NCBI GenBank assembly: GCA_950295325.1 | Contig: OX485804.1 | Span: 16,120,001 to 16,184,000 of the forward strand | DNA length: 64,000 bases | Direction of reading: 5' to 3' | Origin: Polytrichum commune | Taxonomy: Eukaryota; Streptophyta; Polytrichopsida; Polytrichales; Polytrichaceae | The notes under the pieces: generated by a model | The model's input: the letters and a program-made list of their open reading frames with translations, nothing else | What the model was told of the DNA's origin: nothing | The model's database searches: none | Position numbers and translations under genes: made by a program | Shown: in pieces, positions 1 through 12,553 of the stretch | Layout: the number at the start of each line of letters is the position of its first letter | Numbering within the stretch: position 1 is the stretch's first letter

Positions 1-116
1 TAGAACTTTGTCAATTCAGGCCCTTGGCTTGCCAAAATTCAAGTTATTTTCATGCCACGTCAACTTTTGAAAGGTTTCAACTAACCAGTAAACCAAGGGG
101 GGAGAGGAGAGCGCAC

Positions 117-3100
117 CAGTGAGAATTTCAGGCGGTTGAAAACAGTGTCACTGTTTTCAACATCTCCTTTAATCCATTGCTCCATTAGTAGCAAGTACTC
201 AACCACCTCATGGGCAGCTGCAAGGACACCAAGTTTAGGACCTTGTCCACCTGGCAAAAGGTCCAGCTCATAGTCTCTTGGGGACACGTTGGGCTGAAGA
301 TCAAAGTGCTGCATTGCCTGAAGAATGCCTGCAGCACACCTCTTCTTCGCAAGAAAGATGTGTGATTTGTCACCCTCGTACTGTGCGTGCCATTGAAGCA
401 ACTCCTCCATTGCATTCCCAACCTGTAGTTGAAACACATGCCAAGTTTGCTATGTTACACAGTTATATTCATACCTAGAGAAATAAATAAGATCTATCTG
501 TCAATGAGAGGTATGAATTTATCACTTCCTAAGAAGTTGCCAACCATTCTGAGCTGGTTTCAAAATGTTGGAAAGTCAGGGCATAGACCTGATATCCAAA
601 TTCCATACTGTCTCCTCTAATAAGAATGTGAGGCATCAATAAATCAAGGAACTTGGGGCATACATAGGGGTGAAAAAGAACCTACAATTACACCGTAAAC
701 ATCAGGTACAGCAAAAAGCTCTGCATCATTTCCAGAGTCCCCACAGACAAGGGTGTGGCCGGGAGTGCGGCCCTCAGATTTCAGCTTGCGCATGAGGTAA
801 GCAAGAGCCTGGCCTTTCCCGGCCCCAGTTGGGAGCACGTCAAGATCCACACCTCCACTGTAAATCAGCTTAGCATTCAGCTGCACACCACACAAACACA
901 CACACACACAATTACTGGAAAGCAAAAACAGAATCTAATAGTTTAACGAGCACACCATCATCTACAAACATCAAGTCCACATCCACAATATTTGCTATGT
1001 TTGTTATATAGTTGAGGCTCAAAAGGTGAATTGAACCAAAGGCCTTAACCCACATCCCATGGGAACTCCGAGGTTAAGCTGCCTCAGGTCGGAATAGGTG
1101 ACCTTCCTAGCACTTGATTTCCAGTCCACGCCACCACTTATGATCCATCCAATCATAGTGCGGGTATCCGGGGGACCGGATATTTTCAACCAAGGGCTGC
1201 CCTTGGTGGAGATAGGTGCCGGCCGGCTAGTTGTTGGGGGCCCTTAAATTCTCGTATTGTCCATTCTGGGATTACATGTAAACTTAGACCAACTTGAAAA
1301 CGAAGCAACACATAATTCATGCTGGTGGTAACATCGGAGTTGTTTTTCTTTCTCTCCAAGGCTCAGCCTCAGAATTTAATGTTAAATACTGCAGCCTCAG
1401 GTTTGTCATAGCATTCTCAAGCATGTGTAAGGACTCTTTCTATTCTAGCTTCAAGGATAAATCCAATAATCAAGAGTCAAGTGGCAAGCTCTCATTGGTC
1501 GACACCTCATTGTTACCTATCTATCTTTAGACAAAACCATCTCCCATCTACCAAGATTCAACTTAAAGACGTTGCCAAAAAGAATCTCATCGAGTGTATA
1601 CTCTCCAAGATGCTTGTCTAGGGAGAACACCCACTACACCACTTCAGAAAAGGATGCTACTTATGGCAATGTGCAAAGCAACCTCTCATAATGTGAATGA
1701 ACAGTCTGACTGATCAAGGAATTCCACATGGGCGAGAATATGGTCACTTGATAATGATCCGCTGCAGAATGGTACAGACCCATAATGTTGAGAACGCTTC
1801 TGCAGATGAATGAAGGCTGTGTTAAGAGGTCATGAAACCTCTAGACGTTCCAGAAACACACCGTCCTATACTAAGATTGGTTATTACCTCCACAATGCTT
1901 GCATGTGTGCCAGCTCCTGCTGACCTCCTAATAAATGTACAAGTTTCCCCAATACCAAAGACCTCTATTGGACCTCTTGGTGGCTAAGTGGTACTCCTGG
2001 ATACAAATCAATCCAGATAATAGTTTCCTCAAATTTGCACAAAAGCAACAAAGGCTTCAGCTCCTGGTGTGAGAGATCTCACCCCACGAACTCTGAACCT
2101 CTCTGTCAATGTGGCAAGGACATGTTCAGCCTCCTTCTTGTCCACATAGAAGCTGACTTTGTGCGGCCGCTGCTCTGATTCCACCTGCCAATTCACAACA
2201 TGTGTGAGGCAATCCACAGACACTCAATTGGTTTTCCACACCTTAATTTAATGAGGAATTTTGTAAACCTCTTATCACAAAAGGTCGTAGATTGAGTTGC
2301 AAGGAACAAAGCTTCTAACACTAAAAAGGCCGAAATTACAATGACTCTGTTTCCACCTGTCAATTCACAACCATGTGTAGATAACCACCGTAACTCCACA
2401 GGCACTCAAATTGGTGTCCACACCGAGGATCAACCTCTTATCAAACTGCATCATGGATTCTTATGCATTAATTTGCAAGGAAAACAACATCTCACACCAA
2501 GACACCCGAAATTACAATGGCTTTAATTCTACCTGTTAATTCACATTCATGTGTAACCACCGTACACACCATGGTTTGATGACGAAGGTTAGCCTCTATC
2601 ACAATAGGTCATAGATTTAACATATTGGGTTTCAAGGAAAACAAAATCTGACACCAAAAAGGCCAATAATTTCAAAAGCTCACACCAAGTGTAACCATCC
2701 TAAGACTCTACCTACACTCAAATTGGGTTTCCATATCTTGTTTTAATGAGGAAGGTTAACCTCTTACCACAATGGGTTATATAGATTCTACTGTATTGAA
2801 TTGCAAGGGAAAAAACATCGACCACCAAAAAGGCCAAAATTACAATGGCTCTGATTCACAACCCTGTGTATGTAACCACCGTAAGACCCCACAGACACTC
2901 GGATTGGTTTCCACGCCTAGGTTTGATGAGGAAGGTTAACCTCTTATCACAATAGATCAAGTAAATTCTAATGCATGGAATTGCAAGGAAAACATCATCT
3001 AACACCAAAATGACCAAAATTAAAACACCGTCAAGTGAGATCCTCTTATGAAGAACAAACCTGGAATTTCAAGTCCAGCTTGGCAGCCTCTTCAACGATG

Positions 3101-3746
3101 GCTTCACGGTCCCAGCCCTCACTAAGCTCTTCCTCCCACCCATGATCTGGAGCCATGGTATCCCCATACCGGATTTCAGTCCCCACAGACATGATTGTGA
3201 TGCCTGGAGTGAGCAATGGAACATCCTCTCGAAGCTTGGCGTACAAAGCAGGGGATCGTCCTGTAGAGTACACAAGCAATGAGTCATGGTTGTAATCGGC
3301 TTGCCATAGCGCACCAAATCGCAGCAGAGAGTTATTGTCGTGATCTTGATGGTCTACCTACAAAGCATGCATCGTCATAAGAAAAATTAGCCGCGAATCA
3401 AAATGACATGATACTGACATCAACAATGCAACCTGTTTCCTGCATTGCCCTCCTCATATCCAACCCGCATTGTCAAAATTTGGCAACCTCTTCAAGACAC
3501 ATGAAACAAAACACATCGACCTAACCCACCTACTCTCAATGCAAAACTCTTCAGGTGAGCATTAGGAAACCACGAACATGATGACCAGATTTGGTCATAC
3601 TAAACATGTGAGAAATTGAGAAATTGGGAAACCTCCAACATATGGAAGACTAAATTCAAAGAGTAAGAATCCAATGACAGGAGACATACCATGGTGTTGT
3701 CAAGGTCCGAGACGATCATCAGCCGAGGCGGTCCCATGAATTCCAT
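117..3746 (-). CDS. SPP: Sucrose-phosphate phosphatase, 5' five coding exons (3' end off window)
   Basis: Catalyses the last step of sucrose synthesis, sucrose-6-phosphate to sucrose plus phosphate, in the cytosol. Five phase-0 coding exons can be read on the minus strand: 3690-3746, 3061-3357, 2083-2184, 686-880 and about 117-422. Each join has GT/AG borders and restores the family reading frame (319 residues; plant SPP is about 420). HAD motifs are visible: DLDNTM at residues 14-19, STGRS at 50-54, SVGTEI at 76-81, HK (K127), GAGKGQAL around K174, and [11 protein letters not shown] with D200 and D204. The ATG at 3744-3746 sits in a good GCCATGG context. Motif I has DLDN where many plant proteins have DLDH. 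The exon-5 donor at 116/117 is inferred; reading on would reach a stop at 81. The C-terminal S6PP_C part must lie left of base 1 or be missing. Identification is firm; the last exon end is not. Confidence 0.93.
1040..1120 (+). repeat. 5S rRNA-derived segment, possible Cassandra-type TRIM solo LTR
   Basis: Antisense within SPP intron 3. The stretch at 1051-1118 reads CATCCCATGGGAACTCCG, AGGTTAAGC and AGGTGACC in order. This matches the middle of plant 5S rRNA, with box A AACTCCGAAGTTAAGC at one mismatch and the box C core GGTGACC. About 11 bases between the boxes are missing relative to 5S. In plants, 5S sequence outside rDNA is characteristic of Cassandra TRIM LTRs, and a solo LTR could span about 1000-1276 (ends TG...CA), but no target duplication was found. 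A dispersed 5S pseudogene is the alternative. Confidence 0.6.
2190..3030 (-). repeat. Tandem repeat array filling SPP intron 2
   Basis: Four to five degenerate copies of a unit of about 157-180 bp follow one another. The landmark 'ggccaaaattacaatgg' recurs near 2330, 2505, 2662, 2831 and 3010. Each unit also carries versions of 'taaccaccgtaagac', 'ttggtttccacacc', 'gaggaaggttaacctctta' and 'attgcaaggaaaac'. Two units also contain a copy of the exon-3 acceptor and its first codons (see findings). Almost the whole intron is made of this array. Confidence 0.8.
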
Positions 3747-4640
3747 GGCTACCCCAACACAATTTCTTACTCAAAGAGCTCAAGGGTTATGATGAATCTG
3801 TGTCGCAACACACACAATCAGAAACTTAATTACAATTTCATCAACAACTCTGTCACAGCCCAATTCGGAAACCAGAAAGAGCAACAGACTGAAATACCCC
3901 CGCACACAGACTCTTCATTACTCTGTTTCCGATCGAAAATCTGGAAAACAGGGTCTCAAAGGAAAATTTCCCAATACAGCCATATCCATCACCTCCTCAA
4001 CAATGTGCGCATTAAATCGGCCCAATTTCCGCAACTCGACTTAACCCAAACTGAAAACATCGAGTTCACCAAAACTGTGTGACACATAACCTACACAAAC
4101 TCGTCGCTACTACCCTGTCCTACACCGGAAGGCATTGAAAGGAAGAAAAAACTGCGAATTGATGTCAAGTGAACCTAAATTGTGCACACAGAACAGAATT
4201 TGACCAGGTTTGAGCGCACCCGAATTGCGGAGAGGAATTTTTCACACACCTGGGAGGCGAAGTGCAATTGGGGGGGTGTGGGAGCGGTGGAGGAATCCGA
4301 ATTGCGGAGTGGAAGAGAAAGCTGTGGAGGCCAAGAGAAGAAGGGAAGAGCGAGTGGTATTTTTCTCTGCCCGGATCTACTGCCCGAACGAGCCGGCAGC
4401 CACTTTCCGTGCTTCGTGAGGAGGGGCAGGGCCCGGGCATCAACATTTCTGCCTGCGGGTAGAGTAAGCTACCTTATGTTCTGCCCGCTCCGAAAGTGGT
4501 CGTCCAGTGATAAGTGTGAATGGGGTCCTCGTGTAAGCTACAGTCCACGTGTCGTTGAGCTAGACCTCGGGCCTTGCACCACTGTTGGCGCATATTCTAG
4601 CATCCATCTTGGACCGTCCACGTGGCACTCAGCTAGAGGC
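3747..4640 (-). promoter_or_regulatory. SPP 5' leader and promoter region with two G-boxes
   Basis: This is the sequence upstream of the SPP start codon. 4255-4460 is GC- and purine-rich on the plus strand and is the likely leader and start-site area. Two perfect CACGTG G-boxes lie at 4546-4551 and 4619-4624, each within a CCACGTG context typical of bZIP/bHLH sites. No TATA box could be assigned. Open frames across 4182-4643 lack any recognisable protein and are treated as chance. Confidence 0.4.
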
Positions 4641-5377
4641 TAAAGGGGCTTGGAACTGGCTTTGCAAAAACTAGGGTTGTACTAACTTAACTAACCTAAC
4701 CTATCCTTCTATGTTTCACAGATGGGCGGTTCTGACCCTTCAACTAGACTCATAACTCGTGATGTGAAGTCTTTGATGTAAGGTTATGTGGGCCTTGTGT
4801 ACGTGGTCACTCTTCCTAACCCTTTTTTGCCATTATCCCTCGACATTTCAATGAACTTGGAACCTTTGATTCAGCCCACTATCGGCAACAATTAAGGTAT
4901 GTGAGTGTTAAGTGACTCGTTTGCTGAAATCTGATATTTGCATTAACCTGATTTGAGTCTCGAAAAATTGCATTAGGTTAGCAATTTAAGTTGAATTTGA
5001 GGCAACCAACCGATCGACAATCAAGTATTGCATGACTTAGTTATAATTTCCGAAATGAAGGGATTTTCAAAACTTTATGTGGTTCTATACTAGGGGCCCT
5101 CAATCTAATGATGAAGTACTCTTATTGATGATATATCTTCCCATGGGTGGTAGACCCAGTAGTTGCTATATGTGGCTCATTCTCTGCCTAATCCACCCGA
5201 TTACCCATCCGAGACCATGCTCAAGTTTTCGCTTAAATAAGTTTTAAGTCACATTTTGCTTAGTTTGCTAGGCTTAGGCTTAGCTCATAGTCAAGCCCAT
5301 GTTAGGATCTCGCCAAGCCTACCGAGGCTACTAGGTCCTTCCTAGCTTGACCACTAGGGCCTTGGATGCTAGTTACA

Positions 5378-5560
5378 TATGAATTGGTTGAATTTAAAAA
5401 ATAAGTGGTTGAATTTCAAGAATTCGTGAAAATTACGATCATTTTAGAGGAATCTAAAGAATATACCCTGAGTTAATAAATATAGACTTGGAGATCACAA
5501 CATTTGACCACTTGGGATTGGGTACACTAGGATTTTGATTGATTAAGGTAGATGGGCCTT
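5378..5560 (+). repeat. Dispersed repeat family A, copy 1
   Basis: It shares an ordered set of blocks with 20960-21150 and 30625-30790: 'ggttgagtttgagaa', 'gatcattttagaggaatcta', 'ccacaacat.tgtaac' and 'cactaggattttgact'. Divergence suggests an old non-coding element. No terminal repeats were found. Confidence 0.6.
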
Positions 5561-8155
5561 AAGTGGTTCGTTTTCTTATTCGGACCCCTAGATTTGATTG
5601 GTATGTGGCTCAGTGAGGATCAAAGAGACTAGACCACATCTTCAAATATTAATAACTACTCTACACTCAATGGTGAACACAATTAGGAGGACCTATATGT
5701 CTAGTTACGAAATCAACAAACATCCTAGGGAGATCACAAGCTATATAATTTTGTAACCCATGTGCGGTTGGGATTTAAATACAGTCAACCATTTATCTAG
5801 ATTCTTCAATTATTGGCACCCTGTTAGTAGATAATATGGTACTTTAAGGTATTTTTCAAGACCCTATAAGTAAATATAATTTACATCATAAATTTATTTT
5901 AAAACCTCTATTTTGTTTGTAATCTGTACCATTTATCATCAAATTGGAAATTTGACATAAATTGACATTATTCTATAACAAAATGACAATAATATAAGAA
6001 TGGTACATGCAAATAAAATTGAATGTTACCTAGTTGCAACACTATCTTTAAACTCACAGTGGCCACCTCAAGCTTGCCAACATCTAAATTCAACAACTTT
6101 TAGTCAATTGAGGCAACTTGCCATCTAATCCAAAGATATTCCTGAACCTCACATAAATTCTTCGTTCCTCCAAATATAATAGACCCTACTTCATTAATAG
6201 AAGTCAAATACGTCCTGTATTTTTCACTTGCCTTATTTTAGACATAATTATTGTGTGGGGTCATTTCATCCAAGCTATAGTAATTCCAAAATTTGTATAG
6301 TTTTTTTTTCTCTCTCTCTTGAATTAAAAGTACCCTATATTTTCTCTCCCTTGGTTCAATAAATATTCGACAGTGACCTCCTCATAACAAACATGCACTT
6401 CCCATAACCATATCTGAATCAAGGGAGGTCCAATTTTCAATCCGCTTTTTGCAAATGTTTCATCGTAGATTTGCTAATGCAACAGGAGTTTTGTTGTTGT
6501 GTAAATCTAATCGGTAGAAGTTGAAGAACATGAAAACCGAAGCAAGTAACACCCACATACCTCAACCTCGAAGCGTTGTCAGAATTTCAAACTTTCTGGC
6601 TGGACTTGCAACAAAAAGATCCAGATCCGTGGTGGTGGACAGAAGGTATCGTTTTAAGGCCGCAGAACTTTCGACTATGCAATCGACAAAAAGAAAGTAA
6701 AGCAGATCGATAGGAGCAGATGGTGCCCAGCTGGACGGCAATGACGATGAAGAGCGAAGGAAAAGCAACGGCAGTAGCGGTAATTAACTGTCAATGTAGC
6801 CTTCTTGCAACAGATTAATTGACTGCAACTTTATACTTGAACTCAGGAACTACACTGATTCTCATGCAAGACAAGCGTGGATGCATTATCTTGCGCTGAG
6901 GATACTCATACAAACCGAAGCATGAGCTCAAGGATCTCCAGATCCTTGAGAAAAGAGAAAGCTGCTTCACAAGGTTATCTGTACACTTTCTAGTTCGAAG
7001 AAGACACATTTTCCAGGATCCTGATAAAAAAATCAGCTCTCTATCGCATGAGAGTCCCCAGGGGCGGGCAACTTCAGATGTGGACTTCGATGCAAATGTA
7101 ACTTAAAACGTGTTTGTAAGGTTGAGATTACACTTTCGCTCTACGTTTCCCAAGAATCGATTCGAAAACAATAGCTTTAAGATTCATGGTTAGTGTGTGT
7201 GAATATTAGTGCATCGTGTGAGCACATATTGTAATCCTTGAAGCCCAGTTTGATGATCAAATGTCACTCTCCTACTTTTTCACAACTTAGTATCAACAAG
7301 ATCTACCTGAAACTCAACTTGGACGGCAATGACGATGACTGAAACTAATTGGGTGTGTAGTGCATGTGTCTAACTTCTGCAATTGAGGTACTCACTGAGG
7401 TATGAATTGTGGCAATCTGAATCAAGAGCTCTTGGTTATATGGCTCAGTGATGAGCACATCATGGGCAGGTGAGGTGGTCGTGTGGCATTTGTGCACAAA
7501 GATTGTGGTGCACCCAAATTCGCTAATCAACACCTTGTAGAGAGAGAGAAGAAACGCTTTGACCTTAGTGGGCTCAACACCTTGTACATGTAAGTGGACT
7601 CAAAGAGCACCATAAGCATGTTCTTGGTTGCGTTGTCGAAGGTTGCAGCTTGTCTTCAAATGTGGTTCTTGGTGGATTTATTCTTGTCCTTTTTTTTGCT
7701 TTTCAGGTAGGTGATGATAAAGCTATGGTTTTTTTCGGGCATCCAATTCTTAAGAATCACTAACTAACCACTTACAAGGCAAAAATAGGGGTCCGAATAA
7801 GAAAATGAGTCACTTGACACCCATGTACCTTACTCTATGAGCAGCCCCTTATAGAAACTAATTTCATTATGAAGATCTAGAAAGAAAAATCTTCTCATAA
7901 TTTCAATAAAATTTGATAAGATGCAATGGTCTTAAAGTTGAAGTTCTCAAGTTGGGGCAACTAGTGGAGGTTTGGTTTTATTCCAATGTGGATGATGGGC
8001 TGGATGAGGAAGCTAATAGAGATATGAGATTTTACATGTCTTTAGAAAACTACATAAGTGAGAATTTAATTTTCAAATTCGGAGTTCATATGCCTGTTCT
8101 AGAGGTGGTCAAGGTTCATTGATTGGATGATGAGTGTCTCTCACAATGAGCTTGA

Positions 8156-8520
8156 ATGCCAATACCACATGTTTCTTTGGTGTTTGTTCTTAGATCCACA
8201 CCCAACCACATACCACTCAAATATAGGTGTCCAATTGTTCTTCTTGTTGGAATTAGGCACATCTACTTTATACCCAAGATAGACGTGACTAATTTAGCTA
8301 CTCGTCTTAGTTGGACATCAATGTTTGAGTGGGATGTGGTCAATTATGGCTCCAAGAACATATATCAAAAAGCTATGTGTTTAGAAAAAATTGGATTATG
8401 TGCTCAAATTATGATAACCATTCTAGATTCAGTAGTCAACAAAAATTGGGGGAACCTATATGACCATTTAATAAGCACGAGAATGTTCATTTTGATAATA
8501 TACAAGATGTTCATATGAGC
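8156..8520 (+). repeat. Old repeat family B (GGACACCTA...GAGTGG type)
   Basis: The blocks 'taaccacataccactcaaatataggtgtcc' and 'gtcaacaaaaattggggg..acctatatgacc' recur, in either orientation and degenerate, near 5565-5720, 14170-14330, 16540-16760, 19580-19690 and 20280-20340, with traces at 42660-42760 and 50330-50830. The frame across this stretch is not a recognisable protein. Element boundaries are not visible. Confidence 0.45.
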
Positions 8521-10924
8521 TCCAAATATTACAAGGAAAGTAGCTATGACCTCAATTTAGATCTTGTTAACCATCTTGTACTAATGGTGTGCTTCATACA
8601 CTGAAAGAAGAGGGGTACAGTGATCATCCCATTTAGTGCATGTGGTATTAATTTCCGAAATATGAACTACTTTCCAATCTCAAAATTAACGAGGCTAAAT
8701 TTTTTACTAAGTGATACTAAATTCAAGAATACATGCTCATTGTGATAGAATTTTTTGGACTTTTGGTTGAATTGGAAATGTAGTGTAAAAAGGGATTGAA
8801 GAATCGATTATTTAAATGACATGTGCTAAATTCGGACCATAGCTTAGGAGATTGAGAAAGTCACAATTGAGAGGGCTAGTGTTTGATATGGGAGGTTGCA
8901 TCCCCAGGCGACATAGATATATTCTTTAGGATGTAAGAAGAGAGAGAAGGGTGAAGATAGGTGTGTGCTTGAGAATTTTTTGAAAATCCATAGACTTTTT
9001 GGAGAATTCCCGGATCAGTGATTGATCCATGTTTAAAGTTGAAATTGTCTTGGGCCATAGTCTATTTTCTTTTATGAACTGATTGGCCGGGAGTGATTCT
9101 TTGAACCATTGACTACTCACAACTATAATATCAAAACTCTTAATTTCTTTGCAGTCATGTTGAGTCAATTGTTTGTGGTAATGTCAATGCTCAAATGGGT
9201 CATGTAATGTTCACAGTTTGAAAACCTCAAAACTGTGAGTGATCAAGTGTATGTGCTTGATATCAGAATATACCCATATTTGACTCAATCTAAGTAAAAG
9301 TGCATGTACGGCTATAGTCCGGTGTGAGTGGATTGCCTAACCTCCATAGAGAGGATAAGGTTGGCGTATGATGCCAAGAGTCTGAGATAGACTATGATGT
9401 TGGAAAATGTGAGGTAAAGATAGGAAACCTTGAAGCGAGGGTGATACAATAATCTTGAATGATTAAGAGTGGAAAATATCATAATATGCTACCAAGTCCA
9501 TGGATTGATGATTGATTGAGCATAAATTCGCCATGAATGTGTAAGTAATGAGAGATAAATGAAGGGATTACAAGAGAATACTACATGGTTTGTAGTGATT
9601 ATGTAATCGCCATCGTCGACTAAATCAATTAGGCATGTACATGATAATAATGAATCATGAACAAGTTGAGGCATTCGGGACTCCTTAGCCAGGGGAATCC
9701 ATCCTCTTCATCATAGTTAATAGCGTAATCAAAATGTGATCGAGTGACAATAAGAATTATGGACTTGTGAATTTGATACCTTCTTGCTTTCCATGCAATA
9801 TATTGTGTAAAGAGGTGCAGGCTATGGAATGAATTAACACGATCACACTTCTCATGAGAAGGTGGGAGGCAAAATGTCAATAATCTGAGGAGGTCATTGA
9901 ACAGTCAAGCGAGACCATAATCTTCCAAGTGTTTTTGAGAAGCTCAATTGTTGGGAGAGACTATGATCACGTAAGCTTCAAATTTAGCAAAGGTCCTTAA
10001 CCTGAGATGACAATGAACAAATGAATCATGTAGAATGTAATCTACTGATACTCCTTCTTTAATACATTAGGAATGGATGACCAAAATGAAACTAAACTTT
10101 GATGGATAACCATAAGATTATCTATGAATTAGGGTGTTTTTAAGCATTGTGATTAAGGGGTGATATGATCAACTTAAAGTAATGGCAATTATCAGACATT
10201 ATAACTAAAATCATCTTTTATCAAGAAAGACTGAAAATCTTATAAGGATGATTGAACTGCTCTTTCAAGTTTTATTAACAAAAATTAATGAAAACCATAA
10301 AATTGCTTACATCAAAGTGCCCTTGGCTTTGGTAAAGAGACAAAAATAAGATACCAATGCAAAACAATAAACTATGGATGTGCCTATGATTGTGCACCGC
10401 ACTTGGTCCAATTAAAATGAACTCACTGCCAAACAATTATTTGGGTAATTAGTGTGAGATAGAGTGACCATCATAATTGCATGTACTGGCATTGGGAGAT
10501 TTTAAAAGTCTTTATCCCCTAAATCATAAGATGATTGTCCATAAAAACCTGAAACACAATGAAATAAACATGTGTTTCCCTTAAATAAACTTATTTATGA
10601 CACCTAGATACAAAAATCATCTTTTAAGTCTTCCCTGAGTGTTTTCCTAGGTTTGTTTGAAGCCAAATTCTAAACTACACTCACTTACCATACATTTCGA
10701 GAAAATTAGTGTGTGCTCTAAGATGTTTTAAAGCTCAAGGTCACAACTTTGATAATCATTCTCGATGGTGCAATAACAATAACAACTTCAAATGTTGTAA
10801 AGTGGTATGGTGGCATTACTACTCATCAAAACATGGCAAAAACCATGGCAAACACACTTTGAACATGATTTTTGGCACAAAACCCTAGGTCTTATGGTGA
10901 CACTAATTTCATAGCATAAAGAAA

Positions 10925-11398
10925 TTTAATACGCCCTAAACTCCGTAATATCAACCCCCATAATGTCACACACTCTCTAATATCCCAAAACCCTAGGGAA
11001 TGGATGTTCGTAGTTCAAATCTCACTCCTTATTGTCACATCTCCCCTTATATCACAATTTTTTTTTTATTAATGCAAACCTCCCAAAGAAGTCAACCCAC
11101 ACCCTCGCATTGCGCCATGTGTCAACATGTGGAGTGTCTTCTTCTTCTTCTTCTTACGCCACTTGTTGAATATTGGTACATGTGTCCGCCACATTGCCCG
11201 TGAAGACCAAGTGGAGTGGACCACACTAGCGTAGGTGATAGGAGAACGAATTGAAATTGTCCTCACATCTCCTTTGTGTTATTCCATAATGTCACATGCT
11301 AAACTAATTCTATAGTATCACGCATCCATGTTAGCACTACATAACTCCATAATATCATGTGCACTTTGGTTGCCACAGATGTGATACTACGGAGTTTA
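10925..11398 (+). mobile_element. MITE family C, copy 1 (TIR ATAC..CTCTAAACTCCGTA..TATCA)
   Basis: The ends are inverted repeats: 'cgccctaaactccgtaatatca' at the left and 'tgatactacggagtttagagtgta' at the right. Sister copies lie at 55968-56341, 57722-58112 and, partly, 58830-58940. They share inner blocks such as 'gttcaaatctcactcc.tattgtcac' and 'catgtgcactttggttgccaca'. The flanks (10680-10925 and 11400-11470) match 58190-58450, which lacks the insertion, so an empty site is available. Confidence 0.75.
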
Positions 11399-11635
11399 GA
11401 GTGTATCACCTTTACTAATTTCTCACACACTATTAGCCAGCCCTCGCTAAATGGGAAGATCAATGTGATATTTGAATAAAATTTAAAAATAATTAAGACC
11501 CATCTACCTTATCCAGTAGCAGAAGTTACCATCTAGTATACTGTACTAGACTTACTTTTGTTCTACAGAATCAATTTTAAGTGCAAGGAATGAGAGTCAA
11601 GTCATGTGGAAGACTACATAAGAGTATATCATCAA

Positions 11636-11968
11636 CTACACTAAATATTGTATTTAGTGTCATATGATGGTACTTTATGTCACCATGGTACCTCTTTAAA
11701 TGACACCTCTTAAAAATAAGCTTACAAGTATTGTCGTCCCAGTTCTTACATTTTTATTACCATGGATGATAGAAAGTTGGATGAAAAAACATTGAAAAGT
11801 GACAGTAATTGCAAAATTGTAAATATGATGTTTTTGCCCCCCCCCCCTCTTTTTACAAGGAACCATAAATAATGTTAGGTTTGCATTTAGTGTTGGTGAC
11901 ACAACACATGAGGTTTACAACTAGTATTGAAGCAAGACACATAGAAATCGGTGACACTAAATATACTT
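11636..11968 (+). mobile_element. MITE family D, copy 1 (CACTAAATAT...ATATTTAGTG ends)
   Basis: Bounded by 'ctacactaaatattgtatttagtgtca' on the left and 'ggtgacactaaatata' on the right, with inner blocks 'ggtactttatgtcaccatggta', 'gatggatgaaaa' and 'tttacaaggaaccataaataatgtt'. The same blocks occur in 31388-31781, and related copies at 31804-32484. It contains a 10-base poly-C run near 11838. Confidence 0.6.
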
Positions 11969-12108
11969 TCTAGAGTAAATAGTAGCCACATGTGATGAGT
12001 TAGATAGATCACTTGCCGTGCTGCAAGTTTTTGGCACTTGTCGGTCCTACATTGGTTAAGGCCTCCTTGAATCCCACGTGGAAACTACACCGAACTGTCC
12101 TAGTAGTG

Positions 12109-12281
12109 TGGTTACCATTTGGAGTTACGCATTGCCACAACCTCTAACTGAGTGTATGACTTGTTACTCAAGCTACATAAATAGTTAGTATGCACATCAA
12201 AAAAACAGGATATAACTTGGTAAACAAAAGGATAATGACAGTAAGAAGTTATAGCAACACGTAACTCCAAATGGTAATCTA
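12109..12281. mobile_element. Small inverted-repeat element (GGTTACCATTTGGAGTTACG ends)
   Basis: Arms 'tggttaccatttggagttacg' (12109-12129) and 'cgtaactccaaatggtaatcta' (12260-12281) enclose about 130 bp. Related ends occur at 48290 ('gttactatttggagttatg') and, unpaired, near 13925 and 60510. No coding content. Confidence 0.55.
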
Positions 12282-12553
12282 CTCTCATACGCCAATTCTA
12301 TGTACACTTCCGACACTGGTAAAAGATGAATTAGAGCGTTTTCTACGGTAAGTCGGTTGTGAGTAACATTGGACACCATTTGGGTGGGACCATTTCCAAC
12401 TTGCTAGCTTCCGCAAATCGGCACAAGCCCCAATCTCAAATGCACCCTTGGTATCAATATTACGGGAGTATTATAGTCGTAGTTGTACGAATGGGAAGGA
12501 CTTGTTCTTAGGGCGAGCTTTCTTGGAACCCGTCCTCATGATGCCATTCTCAA

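Larger units (their letters stand above)
4641..10670. other. Gene-free stretch with old dispersed repeats
   Basis: No coding frame here resembles a known protein. It contains a copy of a three-member dispersed repeat (5378-5560) and decayed copies of an old repeat family marked by 'ggacacctatatttgagtgg' (about 5565-5720 and 8150-8520). An 18-bp direct repeat GGACGGCAATGACGATGA occurs near 6733 and 7321. The rest (5.8-7.3 kb and 8.6-10.6 kb) is AT-rich and shows nothing I can name. Confidence 0.4.

Noticed and set aside
81-116. SPP ending at the in-frame stop near base 81 as a natural short protein
   Set aside because: That would remove the C-terminal domain of the family. A GT donor at 116 and the loss of homology just before it favour continuation beyond the window edge, though a truncated gene cannot be fully excluded.
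4182-4643. 153-codon plus-strand frame upstream of SPP
   Set aside because: Sits in the SPP leader/promoter on the opposite strand, is GC-rich, and has no homology I recognise.
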